From: Syncephalis plumigaleata
Lineage: Eukaryota; Zoopagomycota; Zoopagomycetes; Zoopagales; Piptocephalidaceae
DNA: 25,383 nt
Assembly (NCBI GenBank): GCA_025201365.1
Contig: JAIXMF010000189.1
Location: forward strand, 1 to 25,383
Reading direction: 5' to 3'
Made by a program: the position numbers and the translations under genes. Every line of letters begins with the position of its first letter. Position 1 is the first letter of the stretch. Below are positions 1-9,702 of the stretch, piece after piece. The notes beneath the pieces were generated by a model. The model was not told where the DNA came from and did no database searches. It saw only the letters and a program-made list of their open reading frames with translations.

Positions 1-14
1 ATCATAATGACTAT

Positions 15-1333
15 TTAGGCACCATAAAAACCACCAACATAACCATACGAAGAGGAAGCTGAAGAAGTCAAAGAAGGGAAGGCACGCATACCATTATTGG
101 TTTGTGTTGATCGTTGCTGTACAACATTCCAATCAATATTATTCCAGAATGCATTGATATAAGCATTACGGCCAGCGATACCATGATCCAACACGTAGGC
201 ATGCTCCCATAGATTCAAGCATAAAAGTGGATGTATAACATCTGTAACACCAGCACTCGCTAATGAAGATAGTGATGGCGTACCATCAGTGGAAGATGCC
301 AACTCTTGTGTATTAGCATCGGTTGTTTGCATACGATACGAGACTAATGGTGATCCTATATGATATTAACCGACTGATTAGGTAATAGGATATATATATT
401 TGCTAGATTACTTTATTCATTACCTGCGTTGAATGTGTTGATAATACGTAAGCGTGACATGTTATCCTCGACTAGCCTAGTAGGATTATATATATACATA
501 CATTTAGTGAATGTAGTTTACTAATCATAATGATCATTGTAATGTAATCTATACCTACCAAATCCATCCACTACCAAACATTGTCAAGGCTTGATTCGTA
601 AACTAAATAGACATGTTAATGATTGATATGGAATATCCTGTGTATTTAATAGTTTTCTATTTGTTGTTCATGCTTACATGTTCCTTAAATAGCTCGATCG
701 TGTCAAAGTGTTCCTTGATTCTTTGCTCTAAAGCTGATGGAATAGGCACAACACTAGGTGTCTAATGAACAGATACAGTTAATATGACATAATCTACCAG
801 ATAAATGACTAGACTACTACGATTACTGTAATACTTGCCAATGATTTTAAAAAGAACTCCTCATTCCATAGCTGTGAGGCATGATTGAAAATGACCGCAT
901 CAGTTGGTTGATTCGCCGTCTTCGTGATAATCTCTCTAAGCGATGATGTCTCATAGATAGTACCTAGTAATATCATATTATATTCGCGATTAATATCACG
1001 ACTATATCTATACAGTAATGATTATTTTACCTCTTGTAAATGCAGCCAAGTGTTTACGCAATTTAGCATGGTGATCTTCATAGTAGGTAGCCAGCGTGGT
1101 CGGTTTGAAAAGTGGTGCTAAACCACCTTCTACACTATAGGGAAGTGGTTCCACTTCTGTAGTGATACTGCGTCGTGCTACTAGCATGGAAGTTGCGCTT
1201 AATCTTGGTAAATAACGACGCGACTAAATAGCGACGGTTATTGATTGGTGTAAAATTTGATTGCACAACTTGTCGGATCACTTACCAGACGTGTCGACTG
1301 TCCAGCGACGCGTAATACATTGAATCCGTGCAT
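15..1333 (-). CDS. Mitochondrial small-subunit ribosomal protein of the SOD-fold type (mS42/mS43-like)
   Basis: Seven exons join in phase (1333-1286, 1223-1031, 963-839, 761-678, 602-559, 476-424, 355-15) to a 295-residue protein. The Fe/Mn superoxide dismutase fold is clear: PLPYSVEGG near residue 42, HHAKLRKHL near 67, FTNQALTMFGSGWIWLV at 151-167, and LNLWEHAYVLD near 229. A basic, Ser/Arg-rich N-terminus suggests mitochondrial import. Aligned with bacterial MnSOD, three of four metal ligands are replaced (His26 to Tyr63, His81 to Glu115, Asp167 to Asn230); only His234 remains. Loss of metal binding is what is known of the fungal mitoribosomal proteins Mrp1 (mS43) and Rsm26 (mS42), so a structural ribosomal role is inferred rather than dismutase activity. 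I cannot decide between mS42 and mS43. Intron 3 has a GC donor. Confidence 0.85.
762..838 (-). other. GC-AG intron in the SOD-like ribosomal protein gene
   Basis: The exon ending TTC TTT TTA AAA TCA TTG is followed by GCAAGT and the intron ends TTCATTAG. Splicing here joins FFLKSL to TPSVVPIPS in phase, matching the FW..L.P region of the SOD fold. No GT donor nearby gives an in-frame join. GCAAGT is the usual consensus for GC donors. Confidence 0.8.
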
Positions 1334-1515
1334 TATTATAAACGTGTAATCAAACAATATAGACGTAAACCAGTGTCTTATTCTTTTCAACAGTTAATTC
1401 CTCTAGTAGTTTGAGAGAAATCAAGATTGCACGCTTACTAGAAGAAGACGACAACAGCAGTATGTGTAAGATTCAAAGAGAAGCGGACTTGCTCGATAAA
1501 ATCGCCTCGACGTAA
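1186..1515 (+). CDS. Candidate small two-exon gene, antisense to the SOD-like gene (speculative)
   Basis: Exon 1186-1207 (ATG GAA GTT GCG CTT AAT CTT G) with donor GTAAAT can be joined in phase to 1394-1515, which follows a pyrimidine-rich acceptor TTCTTTTCAACAG. The product is 47 residues: MEVALNLVNSSSS, then a charged, possibly helical stretch (LREIKIARLLEED, IQREADLLDKIAST). An A/T-rich sequence with AATAATG follows the stop. The first exon is antisense to exon 2 of the gene at 15-1333, and the intron spans that gene's start. I recognise no family. The open frame could be chance; the second exon is the better-looking part. Confidence 0.22.
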
Positions 1516-1871
1516 AAACAAAATAATGATCACATCCGTTGATCACATTATTAAAACTACACGTTTGTATAAACTGGTATTGCTTGCATCAAACTGAAAA
1601 CACGCATCATTTACATGATTACAGAATGCTTGTCTATTTATCACAAGTGTTGTTGAATAGGTGAAATAAATGACTTTCATATTTAATGGATAGTGTTATA
1701 GAATGAATTACCGCAAACGACATACATATGTATATTTGTATAATGCAAATGGAAAAGACAAGGGAGTGGAGGGAGGAAGCTAAACTGAATCCAGAACTGC
1801 CGTATCATCATTGTCATCATAAAAAGAAAAGACAGTTGAATAGTGCAGTTCCATGATAGTTCCTACTATTT
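1516..1871. other. Intergenic region, no gene seen
   Basis: AT-rich sequence between the candidate small gene and the velvet stop codon. It contains an interrupted palindrome at 1522-1552. The part next to 1872 is the likely 3' untranslated region of the velvet gene. No open frame with family similarity was found. Confidence 0.5.
1522..1552. repeat. Interrupted inverted repeat with paired TGATCAC
   Basis: AATAA-TGATCAC-atccgt-TGATCAC-ATTATT: the palindromic TGATCA occurs twice, flanked by complementary AATAA and TTATT. It lies just after the stop of the candidate small plus-strand gene, so a 3'-end or termination role is possible but unproven. Confidence 0.4.
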
Positions 1872-3063
1872 TTACGTTTCAGATGGTGATGCGCGTGATG
1901 GTGATTCAACTTCATGACTGTCATCGCCACCATTGTCGTCGCTAGCTTCATCGCCGGTACCTCCACGTCGAATACGTAGCTCTTTGCGAATTGGTATTTT
2001 AATGCCTTGTTTTGCTAAGCATTTGGAGATATTCGTCGATTCTAAATGTTATTTGTTAACGAAAGATCATGTAATGTGAATGATAGACATTAATGGACCT
2101 ACCAGTCATACCAGGGAATTTCTTTGGTGGATACACGGTGAAAGACCGAGAGAATACATCCATTTCAACGCGTGATTCACCATTTTGCGAGCTATCACAA
2201 CCAATATCGATAGATACGTTAATGTTGAACTATTTCTTATACTAGTAGCACACTGCTAAACCTACCAGTTAAGATTGGTAAAGGCAAACTTTAGACTAAA
2301 AGTGCCTTCGGTACGTACAGATAGATCTTGGAATACAAAGTAAATACCCGGTTTCCCGTCTAATCCTTGTAGATGATACGCGGATGATACAACACTACCC
2401 AAGAGATTTCTAGTCTGAGGAGGTGCATTCAAACGCATTACAGAAGCATTTAAACCACCGGGTTGCATGGATGAGGCCGGTGTCATGTAGGATGGATTCA
2501 CGACTAGATTACGCTCTTGAGTGCCAGACGCGCACCATAGGTCAGCATGCACGACAAACATGGTAGAGTCGATACTGGTAAGAGAGACAGAGACAGAGAG
2601 AGGGAGAGAGGAAGAGGAAGGGACATTTGTAGCAGGAACAGCACGTGTATTCATTAGTTGCCAGAAGGGGAAATGCCATGAATGGTATAGTAGAAAGGTA
2701 TGTATAACTCTCTTTCTCTTCTTTCTAAGCAGGATAAAGATAGTGCGCACTTACTCATTATCAGGCTCTCCATTATCATCGACAACATGTAGTCGCACGA
2801 CAGGAGGCGGATCAATCGGTCGTCTGTCCTTTTCACCGAAACCACACATTCGTGCACGTAACGGATGCTGTACAATCTCCAACCACATTCTGATGATTAA
2901 AAGAGAAATAAAGAAATAAGGTAAAGTGTTAAATTAATTAGCTATCGATGATGATGATGGTGATGCTAATGCTGATACTACGTGAATGGTATGTATAATC
3001 GTATAGCATCAGTATTTACCTTCGTCCCTCGACTGTAACCGTACTACTGATGGATGGTTTCAT
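1872..3063 (-). CDS. Velvet-domain transcription regulator (VosA/VelB type)
   Basis: Five exons (3063-3020, 2889-2755, 2574-2266, 2191-2103, 2041-1872) give 248 residues, nearly all velvet domain. Family blocks in order: EIVQHPLRARMCGFGEKDRRPIDPPP, split here as EIVQHPLRAR and MCGFGEKDRRPIDPPP; FVVHADLW; TRNLLGSVVSSA; IYFVFQDLSVRTEGTFSLKF; FTVYPPKKFPGMTEST; and SKCLAKQGIKIPIRKELRIR. The tail is acidic and Ser-rich. Velvet proteins are fungal NF-kappaB-like DNA-binding regulators of sporulation and secondary metabolism. The lack of long extensions fits VosA or VelB better than VeA; I cannot separate those two. Introns are 130, 180, 74 and 61 nt. In intron 3 a nearer acceptor (AG at 2231-2230) would break the frame, and the acceptor at 2193-2192 restores it. 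The 180-nt intron 2 carries a long CT-rich tract before its acceptor. Confidence 0.92.
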
Positions 3064-5294
3064 TGTAATGACACAAGCGGATATGTTGCAGAAAAGCAAG
3101 AGAAAAAGAAACTAGGGCTTGAAATAAATAATGCTTCGCTAATAGTGACAATTACGCGAATAACGATATAATGATATGAATATACAAATGGATGTACATA
3201 CGTATCTAGTTGTTAGTAAGGTTATTCCGTTGTTTAGTTAAAGGAACACAGCCAATATTTATCACCAGAAAAAAGAGCAGGACATACTTGAAACAAAATA
3301 GAGAGCACCGACACGCTTATAGCAAACAATAGGGTATCCAGCCAAGGAAAGAAAGAAGAGCAATAAAGGCACGGTTAACAAAGAAAACTGCCGCCTATTG
3401 ACTATAGGTGTCCAACTGGACAAGAGTATTTCGAGAAACAAACAAACAAACAAGTATATGGATATATACACGCAACCGAACGTTAACTGCTTCTCTGTTT
3501 AACGTCATGAATACACCGTAATTATTGTCACTTACAAGTTAGCGAATACAACTGGGATTGTAAAGACTACTGATGAAGGTGTAGTGACTAAAAGAAGCAG
3601 TTGGAATTGCGCTAGTGTGTTAGCAACACGCAATCAGTAGAATAAATAGCCGGTTAGTTAGTTCGAGGAAGAGAGGGAGAGAGAGAGAAAAAGGACAAAA
3701 CTACGGAGGAATGGTATCCAAGTGAGTAAACAGATACAAATCGTAGTGACAAGGTGTAGGAAAGAGTACGACAAGGAATTGAGGCGCGATAGCTTTATAA
3801 TTGGTTCCTTTTTTCCCGTAAAGCGTGGTAGATAGAAGCACGTTAAGAATCCATGGAACATTATTATACAATCGACTTCCCTTATATAAACGACACCGAT
3901 GCCATGTCTATGGAGTAGAGGTCGAACTACTCGGGTCGGTCTTTCAACCATAGATTTATGCCATAATAATTTTTCGCTCCCACTCTCACATGTGTATTAT
4001 GAAACACATGTCGTTCTACAGTCGGTGTTACTCGTGATTTAACCGCGTAAACCGCAACGCCAATCTCAAGTTCACGACGGCTTGTCCACCACTTCACCCA
4101 CACGCTTTCTTAGAGATCACAGAATAAACGGTCATATCCAGATGAACAATAAAGAAGAAGAGGTAGTAGTAGTAGTAGTAGAAGAAGAAGAGTAATAGAC
4201 ATCACGTATGTATATATTGTGTATTTCACCAAGTAAAGCGAGTCTTTTATCCGTAAGGTACTTTTCGCATGTTTGTTTACATCTCCCCATTTATCGGAGT
4301 TAAGCGAGAAAAGAAATGTCCACATACCTGAGAACAATTCACGGTAAATAGATGGCAAAAATGACTACGATGCGGATAAACAAGAACTACAACAATGGCA
4401 ACGGTAAAAGTAGCGAGTAACGTGCAATAGCGCAGGAAATGAAAGAAAACAGAGAAAAGATTGTGGCAGCTTCATGATATTAGGATACTTTATATATCTA
4501 ATGCCTAGCAAAATACTAATGTGCGTTTATGGAAGAACATGTGGATAAGCATAAACTGGCAGGCTGTCTAATCGGACGGGTTCGGCCTTAAGCGACCACC
4601 TTGTAGAAAGTTACCATGACAAATTAGTAATTATTGATATTGGAAACATGATTCCTGCTGCAAGTATGAAAGAAGAAGCAAAAGAAGAACGACGGGAATA
4701 GTGTGGTAGTACATTATTATGCTTCCCTGTGACTAACATCAGGAACTGAAAGACAATAGAAACATGCTACTTAGTACGTAGTTCGATATGTATTACATTC
4801 GTTTGAAACACTCGTGGTTTCGAGTTGGTCCGAGGTTGCTTAATTAGGTTTACATATGTTTGTTATCATTGAACATGAGGATAGCCGCATTAATATCAAC
4901 ATCATTATCAACTACAAGTACTATTCCAATCAGAATAATCTTAATTCTATCATATACTTATAGCAATCCATAACATAAATACTATACTAGAGTAGCAATG
5001 CTATAGATACAATGTTTTATTCCGTTACTAATTGTTTACATACATGTTCCTAACAAGTAAATGGAAAAAAGTAGAAACACACAATGACAAGTTGATCTAA
5101 GGAACGAGTATGAAACTGACAGTTTTAGAGCCAAGGTTATTATTAGGTATAATGGGCATGATGATGATTCACCAATTCTCGCTCCCTTTCCTCGAAGAGA
5201 GACAGAGGAAGTGAGAAGGATTGCCTCCTTATTTGCACAAACACACACTTGCTCATTCATATACTCACTCTCCTACTCCAGACACACGTATATT
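3064..5294. other. 2.2 kb gene-poor region between divergent velvet and mitochondrial-protein genes
   Basis: No spliced or unspliced reading frame with family similarity was found on either strand. On the velvet side (3064 to about 4400) there are purine-rich runs, for example near 3661-3695, that are CT-rich on the velvet strand. GTAAGT-like and GTATGT-like donors are also present on that strand (near 3534 and 4326), compatible with a long, possibly spliced 5' leader. Short pyrimidine-biased open frames there look like low-complexity translations. The stretch 4400-5200 is AT-rich with nothing recognised. Confidence 0.5.
4163..4191. repeat. Trinucleotide microsatellite (GTA)n then (GAA)n
   Basis: Six to seven GTA/AGT units are followed directly by GAA units. 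It lies in the gene-poor region upstream of the velvet gene. Confidence 0.85.
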
Positions 5295-5677
5295 ATGGTC
5301 TCATCGGTCTTTTCGTATACGGCCAGCTATGCTGCCATTGGTGTTGCTGCACGCTTAATGCAACTAGGCATTCAGAAACGTCCACTAACTACTGGTAAGT
5401 GTTTACACGAGTAAACGTACTTATTATACGTGTCATTCTACGTGGATCAAGGAGAGAAAACACTAATAACTAATAATAATAATTGTTATGATAAGATCCC
5501 TTATGGTGTCTAGTAAGTGGCGCGGCATTTGGCACGGTGGGTTACTGGTTGGCTGGTGTGGACGAACGCAACAGCGCACTATTACAGGAGAGAAAACGTT
5601 TATTGTTGGAGAATCGCGCTCGTGCTGAAGAGATTTATGCTCGTCGTCAAGCTGAACAACAACAACAGCAACAATAA
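5295..5677 (+). CDS. Small mitochondrial membrane protein, possibly complex I subunit NDUFC2/NUXM-like
   Basis: Two exons (5295-5394, 5496-5677) give 93 residues. Two hydrophobic segments (about residues 5-24, and 34-52 with LVSGAAFGTVGYWL) flank a basic turn, GIQKRPLTT. The C-terminal third is charged and helical (ERKRLLLENRARAEEIYARR) and ends in a glutamine run encoded by CAA/CAG. The order of hydrophobic helix, R/K-R-P-(I/L)-x-T turn, second helix ending GYWL, then charged helix resembles NDUFC2 (B14.5b) and its fungal counterpart NUXM of respiratory complex I. That match is by pattern only. An alternative is another small inner-membrane protein. The intron is 101 nt. The exons join as TTD-PLWCLV. 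Confidence 0.72.
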
Positions 5678-6105
5678 TAGTAGTAGCAATGGTCCTTTAT
5701 CGCAACAATTCATCAATCATATTCCAATAGCTTGATGATTCATACGCGCTTGCGTGCGTCTGTGTGTTTATTTTATAAGATGCTATCCATTGTGTTGATG
5801 TCGTCGTTCTAACGCGTGCACACGATTTAATTCAGTCGCGATGCACATTATAGTAGTCTTAGCAGTAGCAATAATAATAAATTGATTGGTATTATTATTA
5901 CTACTATTATCATATTTATTCTACTTTCATTTGTCTATGAGCAAGTATTATTTACATCAACAAAAATATACAGCCATATCGTATCAGATTCCTCGCTTTC
6001 TTTGCTTATATACCGAACTTTTCCAGCCAATTAACGCATTCTTTTGTTTTTACTAATAAATAGTAGCTATGCTAATACGTATTTAGATGCGAGTAGCAAT
6101 AACCA
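5678..6105. other. Intergenic region, no gene seen
   Basis: AT-rich sequence with TAG/AAT-rich short repeats just after the stop at 5677, covering the 3' side of the small membrane-protein gene and the downstream side of the Fanzor remnant. No terminal inverted repeat or other transposon end was recognised. Confidence 0.5.
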
Positions 6106-6483
6106 TCACGGATAAGTTGCTATTTGTTGTCCTTCATTTCTTGAGCGTTTAGAAGTAATGACACTTTGGTGAAATTGTGCTGGAACACCATTTCCATTGC
6201 AAAGACTGAGAATAATCTGAATAACATTCAGACATGCTGCCATATCCCGATTCCATACATGATACTCAAATCCTTTACCATTCATGTCATCTTTACACTT
6301 CTGATGTGTGCATCTAATAGAATAATGAATTAGTATATTGTTATAGATTGTACTCATATTAAGAAGGCATGACAAGTGACAGTAGGATATCTCGTCAATT
6401 AGAAATACTTGAACACCATGCTTCATTGTTATCCTCACTTGCGTATGATTTATTTGTGTGTTCTTGATTAAAATAACGTCATC
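6106..6483 (-). pseudogene. C-terminal remnant of a Fanzor/TnpB-like RNA-guided nuclease
   Basis: An open frame of about 125 codons bounded by a TAG at 6486-6484 contains only the end of the protein. Visible are FLIDEISYCHLSC (the usual I-D-E-x-x-T-S-x-x-C-x-x-C region), a second cysteine pair CTHQKC, then VWNRDMAACLNVIQI, matching the W-N-R-D-x-N-A-x-x-N-I RuvC-III motif of TnpB and Fanzor, and a tail GNGVPAQFHQ resembling the R-P-x-x-F ending of fungal copies. RuvC-I, RuvC-II and the N-terminal half are absent. Upstream lies, within 41 bases, the start of a plus-strand F-box gene. The Asn usually after NRD-x is Ala here. There is no convincing ATG start. Fanzors are transposon-associated eukaryotic relatives of Cas12/TnpB. 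I infer a decayed 5'-truncated insertion. Confidence 0.68.
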
Positions 6484-6524
6484 CTATTTCTCTACCCATA
6501 TCGCCTTTCTTATTCCATTCCACT

Positions 6525-8285
6525 ATGTCTACTACTGCTGCTACTACTGCTACTACTGGCAATACTACGACAACCACTAGTACTGCTACCACTGGCAATA
6601 CTACGACTACTACTATTACTAGTATTACTACTACTGCAACCACTAGGACTACTACGACTACGACTACTACTACTACTACAGAGATATTGAGTAATCCCAA
6701 CTTGTCTTGTAGATTACTAGAGTGTCTGAATAGTCTTCCATTTCATGACCAGCGTGTCTTCCGTAGTCTACTTGGTCATATCGAATTAGTGCGTTTATCA
6801 GCATGCTGTCACTCGTTAAGAAGCAGTATTCGAAATGACCAATTATTATGGCAAGCACTATATCATAGGGATTTCCTATCGGGAGCCCATTACGATAAAG
6901 AAATGGAATTCGTACTATGGTGTATACGCACGGATGTCAACAATCCATGTACATCGGATAAACGAGTCGATCTACTAGAGAATGTGGACTGGTACAACAC
7001 ATATCGTCGACGAGTGAGCACCGAGAATAATTGGCGATATGGACGATGCAAGACCACGCGTATCGATATGGAATATGACAAGGATGGAATATATTATCGC
7101 AGATATGTTAGTGCTAATCGTGTATTTATAACGCAGCAAGGTCGTCCAGACAGAGTATCAGGTCATAGTTACACTGTAGAACATTTGCCACATTCAAATC
7201 TTAGATCAACCAACAGCATTGAATATAACAGTACGCTATCTACATCTTCCAATATCATTTCACTGGATACTGGTAATGAAACCAAATATTTTTATGTCAC
7301 GGGTGATCATTACATAGCCGTATATCCTAAGGAAATCAGAAACAGTACCAACCATAATGTAAAAATACTTTCTTGCAAACATGGCGGTGTTATCACTACA
7401 TTCGACGTTCCAGCACGATATAAAGTGGAGATAATCGAGGGGAAATGGATATTATTAGTGAATAGATTACAAGAGTTAATCAATGATTTGCGAATTTGGA
7501 AAAGTAAGTGTACTAATTGTATAATGATGTAATCTAACTAGTACTAATAATCAATGGATTTAGTCAATGTAATGGTATTCGATATAGATAATAGTATCAT
7601 GTGTCCAGGAAGCATAGATGGTACATGGGAGATATCATGTTTCTACAAAACAACCAATGATACAGCAATAGTATACACGGCAAGACTAGTCAAAGATGAT
7701 GTGGATCGTATTGAATGGGCATTATACCAGTTCTCGAGCAATAATCCTGCTATACAATTGCGAAATGGCTGGTTTCATCTACCTGAGAGAACAGCGAGTG
7801 CGGGATTAGTGGCGTATAATTCATACAATTCGCATATGATAATTGAATTATATGGTGATCCTGATTATATTTCATGCATAATGCATAGTGTAGCATCCAG
7901 TGGTCAAAGCCACATTCCACGTAATTGCTACACTATGACTGACCAACATATACCTATTCCATTGTTAAGGGCTGGATACAAGTATTCAATATATGGTTCC
8001 AGACCAACAAAAGTATGGACAGACTTATCATACAATGATGATCAAGTATTGCAAATACCAGGTACAACTTTCATTGAGCATATTATAGGAGATCTCTATA
8101 TTTTTATTACGGATCACAATCAAACATACAATCGATTGCTTGTAGACATCAATACAAAGGAAATAATACGCAAATTGGAAGCACCTAACATTAGTGGGCA
8201 TTTAAAAATTGATGCAATGTTTGGTACGATATGTAATCCATCTGACAGTGATGAGCTAGTGATAGAAGAATATGGCGAATTGTAA
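6525..8285 (+). CDS. F-box protein with a poly-threonine N-terminus
   Basis: Two exons (6525-7503, 7564-8285) give 566 residues. Residues 2-52 are almost entirely Thr with some Ala, Ser and Asn, encoded by an ACT/ACG microsatellite. An F-box-like segment follows at about 64-118 (FRSLLGHIELVRLSACCHSLR, quoted in parts: FRSLLGHIELVRLSACC then HSLRSSI, ending LLWQALYHRDF). F-box proteins bring substrates to SCF ubiquitin ligases through Skp1. The remaining 450 residues are rich in beta-like, aromatic and polar repeats and may be a propeller-type substrate domain, but no WD or kelch signature is clear. The 60-nt intron (GTAAGT, branch-like TACTAAT, TTTAG) joins IWK to INVMVFD. An ATG at 7554 lies inside this intron and is not a start. 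AATAAA occurs at 8294. Confidence 0.75.
6526..6680 (+). repeat. Imperfect (ACT)n microsatellite inside the F-box coding region
   Basis: About fifty ACT-type triplets, with ACG/ACC/GCT variants and two copies of a CTGGCAATACTACGAC unit, encode the poly-threonine leader. Unit length of three keeps the frame open under expansion or contraction. Confidence 0.9.
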
Positions 8286-8783
8286 CAAGTATCAATAAAC
8301 CATACTATATTAGTTAGTAAGAGTAGTGTTTATACATCATTGAACCATAACACATGCTAATGCTTTCCATGAACTGAATGATTAATCGAATGAATCAACT
8401 ATAGTAGCAATTGAGACATCAAGCTGTACAAACTGATGAATGCTTCTCAATGCATAGAGAATGTTACTCGGTAGCACATGTACTGCGTCATCATTTCATT
8501 CTGCTTGATTGAAGCTTGCTATCTGAATCCTCTCGAATGCCATTATAACAATGCACTGAATAAAGCAAGCATCCATGTTGTCCTTTACTAAATGTTCCTG
8601 TCAATTCATCATAGCTTGTTAGAACTATTGTAATGTATGATATCGCGATCATTAACATCTCCCTCAACTGCTAGGACAATGACAACTACTCAATAATAGT
8701 AGCAATGCGATAGTGATGTTAACAATCATAACTATTTATTAATAAATACAAAAGACTAGCTGCGTTAATTGGTTGGAAAAACC
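8286..8783. other. Intergenic region between convergent genes
   Basis: Holds the 3' ends of the F-box gene (AATAAA at 8294) and of the POLD4-like gene. Short AT-rich tandem-like words such as AATAGTAGCAAT recur. No gene or RNA was recognised. Confidence 0.5.
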
Positions 8784-9425
8784 CTATATAGGACGATCAA
8801 TATTGGCATTTTCTTGAACCCCACGTAGCTTACGCCATTCCATTGCCTTAACATCGAGTAAATCGCCTAAATACGCTGGTGGATGAAGACTATGTCGCAT
8901 GGCACGTTGCCATCGTTGAGCACGACTAATACCAATACAGGGACCGTAGCTTAAATCAAGATCAAACTGACGCAATAGTCGTTCTGCCGAGGTGACTTTT
9001 TCCTTGTCATTATGTACAACTAGTCAATAATAACAGTCAGCTATTTATTCTTTCATACCTCTTCCTCTTCTTAACTTACTCATACGTGGCATATGCATAT
9101 CAGATGACCAAGCATTCGCTACCGTTTGATCAAGTCGTTTAATGTCACTATCACTTAGCGGAACGGGTACGTGACTATCCTGTGCCGCGGTAATATAGCT
9201 ATAACCAGTGGTGACTGCTCGTTTAGATTTATCATCAGTTGCATCCTCTTGTAATGCTCGCTTTGGTATGGTAGGACGATAGTTCTGACGGATTTGAGGT
9301 TGGTCAAGCACTGTCTTCCCTGTACGCTTGCCTCGTCCTCGTGTTGTGGTGGGGGTGGTAGTCCTACGCTTTGTAGACCCTCGATGCTGTTGAGCAGTAC
9401 GTGAACTAGCACGTTTAGGTGGCAT
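8784..9425 (-). CDS. DNA polymerase delta subunit 4 (POLD4/Cdm1-like)
   Basis: Two exons (9425-9059, 9019-8784) give 200 residues. The C-terminal domain is diagnostic: LLRQFDLDLSYGPCIGISR followed by AQRWQRAMRHSLHPP (about 137-170), the conserved block of the small, non-essential fourth subunit of replicative polymerase delta. The N-terminal 120 residues are basic and disordered (MPPKRASSRT, TKRRTTTPTTTRGRGKR) and include QPQIRQNY at 42-49. This has the Ile and Tyr spacing of the PCNA-binding box near the start of animal POLD4, though it lacks the full aromatic pair. The family usually has 107-160 residues, so this one is long, owing to the basic leader. The start at 9425 is chosen because the frame upstream (to 9458) lacks the basic character. 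The intron is 39 nt, the shortest in the window. Confidence 0.88.
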
Positions 9426-9702
9426 ATCGAATAAATCTAAATGAAATAATAGTGGCAAGTACTTGTGAATAGAAGTATAGTAAAGAAAGAAAGGAAGAAG
9501 TCAAAGTTGTCATTGTTACCGTTTAACGGTGACTCCATCTATTAATCTGCAAGACATTGGTTTCATTCGATGATGTTCATTGGTTACAACAATGCAGCAC
9601 GAATCATTCCATCAATAGAACACATTGCTATTTATAATAAATGGTTTAGAACAAATAAGACAGCAATTATTATTAATATGATAATGTCAATAGGAAGGTG
9701 AA

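Noticed and set aside
2521-2919. Plus-strand open frame of 132 codons
   Set aside because: Antisense to velvet exons and the CT-rich intron 2; the composition is low-complexity and no family is recognisable.
4560-4620. tRNA-like GGGTTCGGCC stretch
   Set aside because: No acceptor stem or anticodon arm can be folded around it.
6479-6700. Minus-strand poly-valine frame
   Set aside because: It is the antisense reading of the ACT microsatellite in the F-box gene.
7554-8285. Separate gene starting at the ATG at 7554
   Set aside because: The ATG lies inside a 60-nt intron (7504-7563). Splicing joins both parts in phase into one F-box protein.
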